DNA from: Bacteroidota bacterium
Lineage (GTDB): Bacteria > Bacteroidota > Bacteroidia > Bacteroidales > UBA4417
Assembly: GCA_013376995.1 (NCBI GenBank)
Contig: JACAAZ010000010.1
Coordinates: 1 to 64,000 of the forward strand
Length of the DNA: 64,000 bases
Direction of reading: 5' to 3'
This document shows positions 9,863 to 19,439 of this stretch, piece after piece. The position numbers and the translations under genes are program-made. Every line of letters starts with the position of its first letter. Position 1 is the first letter of the stretch. Below the pieces are notes generated by a model that was not told where the DNA came from, did not search any database, and saw only the letters and a list, made by a program, of their open reading frames with translations.

Positions 9863-11134
9863 ATGACTGAAGATCAGGAAGAAATAAATGAAATCACCTC
9901 GCTAACCGAGCCAAATAAAGCAATTCATTATTTCTGGTTAGGCTTTATCATTACCACGGTGAACTATACGCTGATGGTATGTTATAGCACGCCCAACAAA
10001 ACATTCATCTATTTCCAGATCCTTGGAATTCTGATCTTAGTCTCAGCTTCATTAAAACTCGTTAAATTCAATATCAAGAATAAGTACCTGAAAACCGTAT
10101 TTATTCTTTACCTGATTTGGGCAGCTATAACCGTATTAAGAGGCTTTAGCATGAACAAGGATTACCTTATGATTTTTCTTGTAAACGCATATTCCGGCAT
10201 ATTTCTTTACCTGGCACCATTGATTCTTCTAATTCCGTTGAACTTGATTTACATCAAGAAATTGTTTAACACCATTATTGTAATCAATATCATATACTTA
10301 CTTTGTTCCCTGTTTTTTATCGGGCAACTCCTGGGTTCTGACAGCGAATCAGGGCAACAGATCCTTGAAAATTTAGCCAGGTTTCTAAGCATACCCTGTG
10401 GATTTATCTTACTGCTAAATTCATATCAGTCAAAAGGCCGAAATATAATACCTCTCATAACGCTTTTATTGACATTGCTTTTTGCCGTTGCCAGGGCAAG
10501 AAGAGGATTACTTTTCGTCACATTGAACATTGGCGTTTTTTCATTCCTTTTCTACTACTATGCTAATAAAGGAAATCTTCTAAAGAGGTTTCTTCCTTTA
10601 GCGCTATTGCCATTTTTCCTTGTATATGCATCAAAGTTTGTTGAAACCAATAAAACTAATTTTTTAGGGAATCTCTACGACCGGTTGGATGAAGATACCA
10701 GGTCAGGTGTTGTGGAGTGTTACCTGCTGGATATGGGAAGCAATGATTGGTTAATAGGAAGAGGAATTAATGGTGAGTACTTTTGTCCGCTTTTCCCTGA
10801 TAGCAATACCGATTACAGGGATTCTATTGAAAATGATTTTCTTCAAATCATTTTAAAGGGCGGAATTGTCAGTCTCGGCATCCTGCTTCTCATTGGTATT
10901 CCGGCAGCCATCAAAGGACTGTTTTTTTCGAACAACTTACTTTCAAAGGCAGCGGGTCTTTGGATCATATTCTGGATAGTAAACATGTACCCTACCACAG
11001 TGACTGCCTTTTCATTGAATTACCTTATAGTCTGGATGTGCTTTGGTATTTGCTTCTCACCTGAAATCAGGAGGATGCCGGATGATACAATCAAGGATTT
11101 TCTACAGAATTACAGCACAAAACTATTAGTCTGA
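9863..11134 (+). CDS. Wzy-like O-antigen polymerase / ligase family membrane protein
   Basis: The 423-residue protein has about ten to twelve membrane helices. An arginine-rich segment (VARARRGLLF, about residue 210) is followed by a polar loop near residues 275-335 containing RLDEDTRSG and LIGRGINGEYF, a layout seen in O-antigen ligase/polymerase (Wzy_C-type) proteins. Wzy joins repeat units on the outer face of the inner membrane. These proteins are poorly conserved, so the call rests on hydrophobicity pattern and position after Wzx. The alternative is a WaaL-type ligase. The ATG at 9863 is the first in-frame start after a 244-base gap. Confidence 0.8.
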   Translation: MTEDQEEINEITSLTEPNKAIHYFWLGFIITTVNYTLMVCYSTPNKTFIYFQILGILILVSASLKLVKFNIKNKYLKTVFILYLIWAAITVLRGFSMNKDYLMIFLVNAYSGIFLYLAPLILLIPLNLIYIKKLFNTIIVINIIYLLCSLFFIGQLLGSDSESGQQILENLARFLSIPCGFILLLNSYQSKGRNIIPLITLLLTLLFAVARARRGLLFVTLNIGVFSFLFYYYANKGNLLKRFLPLALLPFFLVYASKFVETNKTNFLGNLYDRLDEDTRSGVVECYLLDMGSNDWLIGRGINGEYFCPLFPDSNTDYRDSIENDFLQIILKGGIVSLGILLLIGIPAAIKGLFFSNNLLSKAAGLWIIFWIVNMYPTTVTAFSLNYLIVWMCFGICFSPEIRRMPDDTIKDFLQNYSTKLLV

Positions 11135-11223
11135 CATAACTCTTCTTTAAAAAGACATTTGAATTCCCAAATGCAAACATCTATTACAGGATTTCTAAAA
11201 TCCAGTGCACTAAACCCTGCAAT

Positions 11224-12501
11224 ATGAAAATACTCTGGTTCACCAATACACCCTCCCTTGGAGCAATTCATCTGAATGCCAAAGGAATCGGAGGCGGTTG
11301 GATTGAATCATTGGAGGCAGAAATAGTAAAATCCCCGGAAATTGAGTTAGGTATAGTATTCAAATTTCCAAATACTTCTGTTAAAGAGTTCATCGATGGA
11401 AAAACAACCTATTTCCCTGTTAACAATAAGCCTGCTAAAGGCAAGTTCAGGAAGATGTTTGACCGCTTGTCTCACAGAATCGTTAACGAAGAATATATCC
11501 CGGAATATCTGCGAATAATCCAACAATTCAACCCTGATATTATTCATATTTTCGGAACAGAGAGTGATTTTGGCTTGATCAATTACAAGATTTCAATTCC
11601 CTGTATTATTCATATCCAGGGAAACTTAAATGTAATCTCTCACAAATGGTATAGCGGCATTTCCCTGTTTTCACTCCTCCGGTATTCAAAAAAAACAATG
11701 TTACTGAGGGGATATGGACTAATCCACGACTACATTGTATGCAGGAAAGAAGCTGAAAGGGAAAGGATAATATACAAAGCTTGCAGGTATTTTATGGGGA
11801 GAACTGACTGGGACAGAAGAATAGCGTTGGTGCTTTCACCAGGTTCCAGCTATTATCATTGCGACGAACTCATACAAATGCCATTTCATTTGAGTAAATG
11901 GAGCTTTAATACTTCGAAAGAGTATACTATCTTTTCGACAATCAGGAGCAACATATACAAGGGACTTGAAACCATTTTTGAGTCAATGGAACTTATAAAT
12001 CAAAATTTCCCTGCCCAGATTATTCGGTGGAAAATAGCCGGGATTAAACCAGAAGATGAGATAGCCAATATTCTTGAACGGAAGAATAAAAAAAGATTTT
12101 CCGATATAAATATTCAGTTCCTGGGATCACTGCAGACTGACGAACTAATTTCAGAATTGCAGCTTGCCAATCTCTTTGTTCATCCTACTCATGCTGACAA
12201 TAGCCCCAATAGCCTATGTGAGGCTATGTTACTTGGTATGCCGGTTATATCAACTTATGCTGGAGGTATACCAAGCCTGATAGATGATAAGTTTGAAGGA
12301 TTATTAATCCAGGATGGAGACCCATTTGCTCTGGCAGGTGCCATTATGGAATTAATTAATGACACAGAATATGCAATCAAGCTGGGCGCCAATGCAAGAA
12401 CAAGAGCAAGGAAAAGGCACAATCCTGAAGCGATTACCAATACTGTACGGAGCATTTATCAGGCTATAGTAATTCAAGAGAATACTGGAAACGTCAATTA
12501 G
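11224..12501 (+). CDS. GT4-family glycosyltransferase
   Basis: The 425-residue protein is a GT-B-fold transferase. Its N-terminus MKILWFTNTPS begins the acceptor-side Rossmann domain. The donor-binding half carries NSLCEAMLLGMPVIS around residues 328-342, with the conserved glutamate near 333. The first position of the usual EX7E pair is aspartate rather than glutamate (HADNSPNSLCEA), a variant found in one GT4 subgroup. It would add a sugar from a nucleotide donor to the lipid-linked repeat unit at the cytoplasmic membrane. Donor and linkage cannot be read from the sequence. The neighbouring acetyltransferase starts 116 bases later. Confidence 0.9.
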   Translation: MKILWFTNTPSLGAIHLNAKGIGGGWIESLEAEIVKSPEIELGIVFKFPNTSVKEFIDGKTTYFPVNNKPAKGKFRKMFDRLSHRIVNEEYIPEYLRIIQQFNPDIIHIFGTESDFGLINYKISIPCIIHIQGNLNVISHKWYSGISLFSLLRYSKKTMLLRGYGLIHDYIVCRKEAERERIIYKACRYFMGRTDWDRRIALVLSPGSSYYHCDELIQMPFHLSKWSFNTSKEYTIFSTIRSNIYKGLETIFESMELINQNFPAQIIRWKIAGIKPEDEIANILERKNKKRFSDINIQFLGSLQTDELISELQLANLFVHPTHADNSPNSLCEAMLLGMPVISTYAGGIPSLIDDKFEGLLIQDGDPFALAGAIMELINDTEYAIKLGANARTRARKRHNPEAITNTVRSIYQAIVIQENTGNVN

Positions 12502-12617
12502 CCGTCAACCGATTTGAATGAGACAGGTTCATCACTTCAACAAATACAATAGCCTGTCATGTTAGATTCTGTCTGGAATATGAATTTAAAAAAGCATCTA
12601 TATTAACATCAGTTGAT

Positions 12618-13244
12618 ATGTTCGGAAGCTTAAAATATCGGTTCAATCAACTCACGGAGGACCACGGCAGCTGGTGGACAAATAAGTACCATCATTTGAA
12701 GATGAAGGTATTCCGCGCCTATTCTGGTTTTTTTGCAAATATACAATGCACTGTCAAAGGAATTAAACTCGGACATGGAACTGAATTCTATGGCCAACCA
12801 TTCTTCCATCGGTATCCACATTCAAATATAATGTTTGGTGACAATTGTACAATTCGATCCGACCAAACTTCAAATCAGATAGGTGTGAATCACAAATGCA
12901 TCCTTTCGACTCATAAAAAGGGGGCCATACTCAGGATAGGCAATAATTGTGGTCTAAGTGGTGTAAGTATAGGAGCAGCAATGGAAATCAGCATAGGCAA
13001 TAATGTTTTGTTTGGAGCAAATGTAATTGTCACCGATTGGGATTGGCATGAGGACAGAATTGATTCTCAACCGGCTCCGGTCATTATACACGACAATGTT
13101 TGGATTGGAGTAAACAGCACAGTACTTAAAGGTGTAACCATAGGAGAAAATAGCATTATAGGGGCAAACAGCCTGGTAGTAAAAGATATCCCTGCTAATG
13201 TTATTGCAGGAGGAAATCCTTGTAAGGTCCTCAGAACCAAATAA
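12618..13244 (+). CDS. Hexapeptide-repeat O- or N-acetyltransferase (WbbJ/NodL-like)
   Basis: The 208-residue protein contains left-handed beta-helix hexapeptide repeats from about residue 95 to the end (IGNNCGLSGVSIGAAMEISIG, IHDNVWIGVNSTVLKGVTIG, NSIIGANSLVV). It closes with AGGNPCKVLR, the C-terminal signature of maltose/galactoside-type acetyltransferases. A WDWHE stretch near 138-142 supplies the likely catalytic histidine. It probably acetylates a sugar of the polysaccharide with acetyl-CoA. It is followed after 6 bases by a GT4 gene, so the two are likely co-translated. Confidence 0.87.
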   Translation: MFGSLKYRFNQLTEDHGSWWTNKYHHLKMKVFRAYSGFFANIQCTVKGIKLGHGTEFYGQPFFHRYPHSNIMFGDNCTIRSDQTSNQIGVNHKCILSTHKKGAILRIGNNCGLSGVSIGAAMEISIGNNVLFGANVIVTDWDWHEDRIDSQPAPVIIHDNVWIGVNSTVLKGVTIGENSIIGANSLVVKDIPANVIAGGNPCKVLRTK

Positions 13245-13250
13245 AAGTTA

Positions 13251-14420
13251 ATGAGTATTATCATTTTTGGCGATCTATTTACTTTTCCGGATGGTAATGC
13301 TGCTACTAACAGGGTATATACCTATGCCAGGGGATTTGCTGAAAACGCTGAAACAACTCATGTAATCTGTTTTCGCAATGATTTTGGAGTATTATCATCA
13401 GGCGATAATGACGGGATTTCCTTTTATCATCCATTCAGCCAAAAAAGCAGAAGCAACTATCTACTAGTCAGGAGATGGCAAAAATTCGAAAAATTTATTC
13501 AGACCTATCGTATTCTTAAAAGTATCTCAAAAATTGAAAAAATTGAAGCGATTAATATCTGGACTAACCTCCACACAACATTGCTTTTTGGTTGGTTCTT
13601 AAGCCGGATTTTTCGTGCCCGCTTGATATTCGAATGCAGTGAACATCCTTTAAATACCTTTCATAATCATACTATCAACAGGCGGATCGGATTGTTAAAG
13701 TTCAAAATAGAATCTGGTTTATGCGACGGCGTATTATGTATATCGAAATATCTAATGGATTTCTATTCAACAAATGGAGTTGCGGATCATAAGCTATTAT
13801 TAGTTCCCAGTACTGTTGAACCAGCCAGGTTCGCAAGGAAGCCTGAAAGTCCATTAAACTATAAGTACATAGGATATTTTGGCTCTCTATCGTTTGAAAG
13901 GGATAATGTTGACAATCTGTTGAAAGCATTTGCATTAATCAAAGATAAACACCCTGAAATCCGCCTTGTTCTTGGCGGTTTTTGCAATCAAACTGAAAAG
14001 GCTCAAATTGATGAGTTGATTTCACTGCTGGGAATCAGTGAAAAAACGGCAGTGATTCAATACCTAAGCCGGAAAGAGATTGTTCAGTATATCGTTCATG
14101 CAGAAATCCTTGTAATGGTTCGAAGCAACAATATTGAATCCAATGCATCTTATCCTTCAAAACTAACTGAGTACATTGCTGCCGGTGTTCCGGTTATTTC
14201 AGTAAATACAGGTGAGATTTCCAATTATCTTAAGGATGGTGTCGATATTTTGCTGGTGGAGCCTGAAAATCATGAAGCACTCGCATCAAAAATTGAGTTT
14301 GTAATTGACAATTATGCTGATGCACTTGAAATTGCAGTAAAAGGACAGCAATTGACCAAAACTGTTTTCAACTACAGTTTCCAGGCCAAAAGAATGATTG
14401 ATTTTATTAATCACTTGTAG
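13251..14420 (+). CDS. GT4-family glycosyltransferase
   Basis: The 389-residue GT-B protein has its donor-site motif at about residues 299-318 (YPSKLTEYIAAGVPVIS), with the conserved glutamate near 307. The upstream glutamate of the EX7E pair is absent: alanine stands there. This is common in the subgroup with the PSKLTEY pattern. The N-terminal half has the short FGDLFTFPDGNAATNR motif expected near the acceptor/donor cleft. It lies between the acetyltransferase (6 bases upstream) and a GT2 gene (8 bases downstream), so all three are very probably one translational unit. Specific sugar unknown. Confidence 0.88.
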   Translation: MSIIIFGDLFTFPDGNAATNRVYTYARGFAENAETTHVICFRNDFGVLSSGDNDGISFYHPFSQKSRSNYLLVRRWQKFEKFIQTYRILKSISKIEKIEAINIWTNLHTTLLFGWFLSRIFRARLIFECSEHPLNTFHNHTINRRIGLLKFKIESGLCDGVLCISKYLMDFYSTNGVADHKLLLVPSTVEPARFARKPESPLNYKYIGYFGSLSFERDNVDNLLKAFALIKDKHPEIRLVLGGFCNQTEKAQIDELISLLGISEKTAVIQYLSRKEIVQYIVHAEILVMVRSNNIESNASYPSKLTEYIAAGVPVISVNTGEISNYLKDGVDILLVEPENHEALASKIEFVIDNYADALEIAVKGQQLTKTVFNYSFQAKRMIDFINHL

Positions 14421-14428
14421 TTCCTGGT

Positions 14429-15337
14429 ATGTCAGAATCCACTCCTTTGGTGACTGTAATCATGGCAACCTATAACAGGGCTGGAACCATAGAACGCGCA
14501 GTTGAAAGCGTTTTAAATCAAACATATACAAATCTTGAGCTGCTTATCATAGATGATGGATCAATGGATAATACGCTTCAAATACTGAGAAAATATACCG
14601 ATAGCCGGATCCGCATCATTAAACACGAGCACAACCAGGGTGTTACAGCTGCCAAAAATACAGGCTTAAGAAACTTAAAAGGAGAATGGTTTACAACCTT
14701 TGATTCCGACGATGAAATGATGCCGGCAGCTATCGAGACGATGCTGGCAGTCACACATACAGTTAATCCCGGAATCAGTGTTGTTCAATGCAATACTTTT
14801 AATCATGCCTCTCAATCCCTATCAGGAACAGGATTGGAGAAAGATGGATATATCGATTCGGATATCATTGCTTCTAAATGTAAGGGTGATTTCTGGGGCC
14901 TCCTGAAATCAAGCCTGCTCAATGGGAATCTCTTCAATGAGTATCTCTCGGGGTATGAAAGCACCTTGTGGTTTAAGCTTTATTCAAAAGCAACTATCTT
15001 TTACATTCATAAGCCACTCAGCATTATCTATACAGAAGGGTCTGATCGAGTATCTGTTAAGAAATTCAATTTGGAGAGAGAAATAAGGCATTATAAAAAC
15101 CTTATTATCGAGACGACATACCTGGAAGTGATTAAGAAAAATAAACCATGGGAATTTAATGTTATTTCCAGGAATGGAGTGCTGTTAATGCTCGCATCAG
15201 GAAATAAGCCAATAGCAATGCAGTATTACGAAATGCTTAATAATTCCGATCGCAAGCTTTTGATTAAAACAGCCATGCAAATACCAATGCTTGCCCGGCT
15301 GTATGTTTATTACAGGAAGTTTAAAACACTTCGATAA
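14429..15337 (+). CDS. GT2-family glycosyltransferase
   Basis: The 302-residue protein has the classical GT-A/GT2 N-terminus: PLVTVIMATYNRAGTIERA, then VLNQTYTNLELLIIDDGS with the nucleotide-binding Asp pair, and FDSDDE near residues 91-96 as the DxD-type metal motif. The C-terminal third is less typical and would set acceptor choice. There are no membrane helices. It transfers a sugar from a nucleotide donor to the growing repeat unit. A 124-base gap follows, with no gene. Confidence 0.92.
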   Translation: MSESTPLVTVIMATYNRAGTIERAVESVLNQTYTNLELLIIDDGSMDNTLQILRKYTDSRIRIIKHEHNQGVTAAKNTGLRNLKGEWFTTFDSDDEMMPAAIETMLAVTHTVNPGISVVQCNTFNHASQSLSGTGLEKDGYIDSDIIASKCKGDFWGLLKSSLLNGNLFNEYLSGYESTLWFKLYSKATIFYIHKPLSIIYTEGSDRVSVKKFNLEREIRHYKNLIIETTYLEVIKKNKPWEFNVISRNGVLLMLASGNKPIAMQYYEMLNNSDRKLLIKTAMQIPMLARLYVYYRKFKTLR

Positions 15338-15461
15338 GTTCATTGGTTGTAATAAATCCGGGCCATTTATAAATCTCTCCCAAGAATCATTGAATCCACC
15401 TGAATAAGGATACTGAAAGGGAGATTGACCATGGTCCTGCACTGATTACCGATCTGAAAGC

Positions 15462-16433
15462 ATGGAATTTATTCTAACGATAGATACTGAAGCCGATAAC
15501 CAATGGGATCATGGGAGAGACCTCTCTCTTGAGAATATTAAGTATATCCCAAGATTCCAGGAATTATGCGACAAATATCAAATCCGTCCGACCTACCTGG
15601 TTACTTCAGAGGTTTGTTTGGATGAATATTCCAGGAGTATTTTCAGATCATACCTACAAAATCATCGCTGTGAAATTGGTGCACACCTGCATTCCTGGAC
15701 CACAGGCCCTTTCAGGGACGAGAACGGATTAAGGTTCAACGATAAGCAGCATGCCTTTGCGTATGAATTACCTGCAGAACTGTTAAATGAAAAGATTGCA
15801 ACATTAACTTCCCAGATTAAGGATGGTTTTGGAGTGCAAGCTGTTTCATTCCGATCAGGCAGGTATGGATTCAATAAAGAAGTTGCTAAAATACTTGTGG
15901 ACCATTCATACACGATAGATTCTTCGGTAACTCCATTTGTAAGTTGGACAACACACAAAGGAATTTCCGGTTTAGCAGGAGGACCGGATTTCATGGATGC
16001 ATCACCAAAGCCTTATAAATATTCGTTTGAGAATGGTATACTGAATGAATTGCCCATTACAATTTTACCTACAGCATACCCATTTTCAGTCAACCATGCA
16101 CTGGCCAGGAAATATATAAGGAATGTACAGTCAAATATTATTCTAAAACTATTAAAAAAACTGGTATTTGGAATTCAGCCACGATGGCTGAGGCCTTATA
16201 CCAGGGTAAAATTGGCCCAATTCGAATCACTTATCAAACAAGCATCTTCATTGGAATTGCCCTATCTGGTAATGATGTTCCACTCAAGCGAGCTGATGCC
16301 AGGAGGATCTGCCAATTTTCCTGATGAGTCATCTATTGATTACCTGTATAAGCTTCTTGAAGAACTCTTTATAAGATTGGCTCAACTAAATATACCTTCG
16401 TCTACTCTATCAGAAGCAGGGCTAAAACTATAA
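15462..16433 (+). CDS. Polysaccharide deacetylase-like protein (NodB/CE4 fold, WalW-like)
   Basis: The 323-residue protein shows CE4 motifs in order. LTIDTEAD is near the N-terminus (motif 1 acidic residues). EIGAHLHSW lies near residues 70-78, where HxH stands in place of the usual HxxxH. SFRSGRYGFNKEV is near 129-141 (arginine motif), and MMFHSSELMPG is near 274-284 (late histidine). CE4 enzymes remove N- or O-acetyl groups from polysaccharides using a metal. No signal peptide is visible, which argues for action on a cytoplasmic lipid-linked intermediate or for another esterase role. A GT4 gene starts two bases after its stop codon. Confidence 0.82.
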   Translation: MEFILTIDTEADNQWDHGRDLSLENIKYIPRFQELCDKYQIRPTYLVTSEVCLDEYSRSIFRSYLQNHRCEIGAHLHSWTTGPFRDENGLRFNDKQHAFAYELPAELLNEKIATLTSQIKDGFGVQAVSFRSGRYGFNKEVAKILVDHSYTIDSSVTPFVSWTTHKGISGLAGGPDFMDASPKPYKYSFENGILNELPITILPTAYPFSVNHALARKYIRNVQSNIILKLLKKLVFGIQPRWLRPYTRVKLAQFESLIKQASSLELPYLVMMFHSSELMPGGSANFPDESSIDYLYKLLEELFIRLAQLNIPSSTLSEAGLKL

Positions 16434-16434
16434 A

Positions 16435-17550
16435 ATGAAAATTTGTTTCTGGGGAGACATATCAGGTGCATTAAAAGGCAAGACTACCGGCGGGGGAGAA
16501 CTCCAGGTTGCATTGCTTGCAAAAGCACTGGCACTTAACGGAAATGAAGTATTCATTGTCGATCCATTTACGAAAGAAGGGTTTACAACTTCCGAAGGAG
16601 TGACTGTAATCACAGTACCCGGGTGGAATGATGGAATCCGGGGTATACGACTGTTTAAACACCGAATACCGGCTTTATCAACTGCCCTAAAATCTGTAAA
16701 AGCTGATTTCTATTACGTACGAATGAGGTCCTACTTCAATTACCTGTCCTACAAAGCAGCTAAGAAGGTTGGAGCCCGGTTCATCATGGCAATTGCTTCA
16801 GACCTTGATTTATTAGGGTTCTCATTAAAATTCAGGTATTCGTACAAGCCGCATTTCAATCTATATAAACTTCTTGCAGTTCAAATTCCCAGCGATGTCA
16901 TATTCTCGTTTCTCGCCAGGAGGGCTGACATCCTGCTACGGCAACATCGCGGGCAAACTATAGATCACCTGAGGTTAAAGGGAAAGACAGCTATCTTTCC
17001 GAACGTGATTGAAACCTTTACCCCCATTATACAAGTAAAAGACAAACAGGATTACTTTGTTTTTGCCGGAACTATAAATATGCTGAAAGGAGCTGACAAA
17101 CTCCTCGAACTATTGGGCAAACTTGAAAAGAAATGCAAGCTGATCATTATCGGGCAGGCAAGGGATTCAAAATCACAGGAAATTTATACATCGCTGGCGA
17201 AATTTGAAAATGTAACCCTTAAAGGCAGGTTGCCACATTCGGAGACCCGTGAATTAATTGCTGGTTCAAAAGCACTGATCAGCACATCCTATTTTGAAGG
17301 GTTCCCCAATGTTTTCCTCGAAGCATGGGCTAGCGGTGTTCCTGTCATTTCGCTAAATGTGAATCCGGGAGGAATTATTCAGGAAAATCAGCTTGGGATC
17401 TTCTGTAACGGAAGCCTTGAAAGCATGCAGAAATCAATGGAAGAATTTGACCCGGCATCTTTTGATGAAGCCAGGATCATGTCCTATGTGAACGAGAATC
17501 ATGATTTTGGTCAAATGGGGAAAAGGTTTATGAAAATTATCAATTTCTGA
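16435..17550 (+). CDS. GT4-family glycosyltransferase
   Basis: The 371-residue GT-B protein has an intact EX7E pair (E288 and E296, approximately) in SYFEGFPNVFLEAWASGVPVIS. It also has a glycine-rich N-terminal donor/acceptor motif (KTTGGGELQVALLAKALA). It starts one base after the stop region of the deacetylase, so translation is probably coupled. It lies 11 bases before the first asparagine-synthase-like gene. The pairing of this GT with an amidotransferase and deacetylase is reminiscent of exosortase-type exopolysaccharide loci, but no exosortase is seen here. Sugar specificity is unknown. Confidence 0.9.
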   Translation: MKICFWGDISGALKGKTTGGGELQVALLAKALALNGNEVFIVDPFTKEGFTTSEGVTVITVPGWNDGIRGIRLFKHRIPALSTALKSVKADFYYVRMRSYFNYLSYKAAKKVGARFIMAIASDLDLLGFSLKFRYSYKPHFNLYKLLAVQIPSDVIFSFLARRADILLRQHRGQTIDHLRLKGKTAIFPNVIETFTPIIQVKDKQDYFVFAGTINMLKGADKLLELLGKLEKKCKLIIIGQARDSKSQEIYTSLAKFENVTLKGRLPHSETRELIAGSKALISTSYFEGFPNVFLEAWASGVPVISLNVNPGGIIQENQLGIFCNGSLESMQKSMEEFDPASFDEARIMSYVNENHDFGQMGKRFMKIINF

Positions 17551-17561
17551 ACAGTGATTAT

Positions 17562-19439
17562 ATGTGTGGAATAACAGGCATAGTATATTTTGATAAGGAT
17601 AGAGTTGTTGAGCCTTCAGAACTGAAGCATATGACTGATGTCATTGTCCATCGGGGGCCTGATGATGAAGGATTTTTCATTGATAATAATATTGGGTTAG
17701 GATTCAGGAGATTAAGCATAATCGACCTAAATACAGGCCATCAGCCACTTTCGAACCATGATGGCTCACTACAGATTGTATTTAACGGAGAGATTTATAA
17801 TTACCAGGAAGAGCGGGACTCACTGTTACGAAAAGGCTATAATTTCAGGACTGCTACAGATACCGAGGTAATCCTGCACCTTTACGCCGAATATGGCGAA
17901 AAATGCCTTGAACATCTCAGGGGCATGTTTGCATTCGCCATCTGGGATAAAAACCGGAATAAACTGTTTTGTGCCAGGGATCGATTTGGAATCAAGCCAT
18001 TTCATTATTACCATGATAAAGAGAAGTTCATTTTCAGCTCAGAACTCAAGTCCATCAACAATTATCATGGTTTGGACAAAACTTTATCGCCGGAAGCATT
18101 GGATTCCTACTTTGCTTTTGGATATATCACCAGCAACCTGTCTATTTATAAAAATATCCACAAACTCGAAGCCGGGAATTTCCTTGTGATCAACCTTGAA
18201 CAGAAAGGTTCTATAGAAATAAAGCCTTACTGGGACCTCTCATTTAATCCTGATTTCTCCAAAACTGAGAAGCAGTGGGCGGAAGAAATTGATTCTGCCC
18301 TGAATGAAAGTGTTAAACTTCATATGATTTCTGATGTGCCGTTGGGTGCTTTTTTGAGTGGAGGGATTGATTCAAGTTCTGTTGTTGCTTTGATGACCAA
18401 AAATTCAGTTGCACCCATCAAAACCTTCTCCATCGGTTTTAAGGAGCAGGAATTTGATGAACTGGTTTTTGCAAGGGAAATAGCTCAAAAGTATCATTGT
18501 GAGCATCATGAGCAAATATTGGAGCCGGAATCGATTTCACTTCTGCCAATGATGGTTGGAGCTTATGACGAGCCATTTTCCGATTCCTCTGCAATCCCCA
18601 CCTATTATGTGTCGAAACTTGCACGGCAGTTTGTCACAGTAGCTCTTTCAGGGGATGGCGGGGATGAACTATTTGCAGGCTATAACACCTATCTTTCATT
18701 TAAACGCTTGTTTGAGCACCCGCTAAATTTCGATTCGCCCCTGATGAGTAAAATGTTGTGGGGTACCGCACATAAGCTTCTGAACCAGCGGGCCAAAGGA
18801 AAATATTCTTCTTTCTTCCTTTCTAAGGATAAAAACTCATTGGGAGCATATTCATATTTGTGGTCGATTGAAGAAAGGAAAAAACTGATCCTTCCCCATT
18901 TGCAGGATATCCGGAGCGATATTGCATCCGAGGAATTTAAAGTGGGTATCTTGAAGCGGGGATATTCTGACGACTTTATTACCAGGATGCAGGCATTGGA
19001 TCTTAAGACTTATATGGTTGACAGTGTTTTAACCAAAGTTGACAGAGTAAGCATGTTAAACTCACTGGAAGTCAGGGTTCCAATACTCGACCACAAGTTT
19101 GCTGAATTAACTTTCCGCATCCCTCCTCACCTTAAATTGAACGGATTTAACCAAAAATACATTTTTAAAAAATCCATGTCGAAATACCTTCCGGACAGTA
19201 TCCTGAAGCATCCAAAGCAAGGATTTGGAATTCCCCTTTCTCATTGGTTCAAGGAAGATCTGAACACTTATATCAAGGACATTTTGTTATCAAATGATGC
19301 AAATTATACGCAATATCTGGATTCTACTGAAGTGAGGAAATTGGTCAGGAGAAATGATATTGGAAAAGGAGATCAATCAAATAGAATCTGGTCACTATTG
19401 TTTTTTGAAGAATGGCTAAAACAGAACCCAAGAAGATAA
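17562..19439 (+). CDS. asnB: Asparagine synthase-like glutamine amidotransferase, copy 1
   Basis: The 625-residue protein begins MCGITGI, so after Met removal Cys2 is the N-terminal nucleophile of a class II glutamine amidotransferase domain. HRGPDDEG and VFNGEIYNYQE are typical of that domain. The synthetase half has the ATP pyrophosphatase loop SGGIDSS at 266-272 and a late LEVRVPILDHK segment. Length and layout are those of full AsnB. In biosynthesis of asparagine it would amidate aspartate. Inside a polysaccharide locus, homologues (for example WbpS in Pseudomonas O-antigen loci) are proposed to amidate uronic acids or attach amino groups. It overlaps the next GT gene by 28 bases. Confidence 0.92.
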   Translation: MCGITGIVYFDKDRVVEPSELKHMTDVIVHRGPDDEGFFIDNNIGLGFRRLSIIDLNTGHQPLSNHDGSLQIVFNGEIYNYQEERDSLLRKGYNFRTATDTEVILHLYAEYGEKCLEHLRGMFAFAIWDKNRNKLFCARDRFGIKPFHYYHDKEKFIFSSELKSINNYHGLDKTLSPEALDSYFAFGYITSNLSIYKNIHKLEAGNFLVINLEQKGSIEIKPYWDLSFNPDFSKTEKQWAEEIDSALNESVKLHMISDVPLGAFLSGGIDSSSVVALMTKNSVAPIKTFSIGFKEQEFDELVFAREIAQKYHCEHHEQILEPESISLLPMMVGAYDEPFSDSSAIPTYYVSKLARQFVTVALSGDGGDELFAGYNTYLSFKRLFEHPLNFDSPLMSKMLWGTAHKLLNQRAKGKYSSFFLSKDKNSLGAYSYLWSIEERKKLILPHLQDIRSDIASEEFKVGILKRGYSDDFITRMQALDLKTYMVDSVLTKVDRVSMLNSLEVRVPILDHKFAELTFRIPPHLKLNGFNQKYIFKKSMSKYLPDSILKHPKQGFGIPLSHWFKEDLNTYIKDILLSNDANYTQYLDSTEVRKLVRRNDIGKGDQSNRIWSLLFFEEWLKQNPRR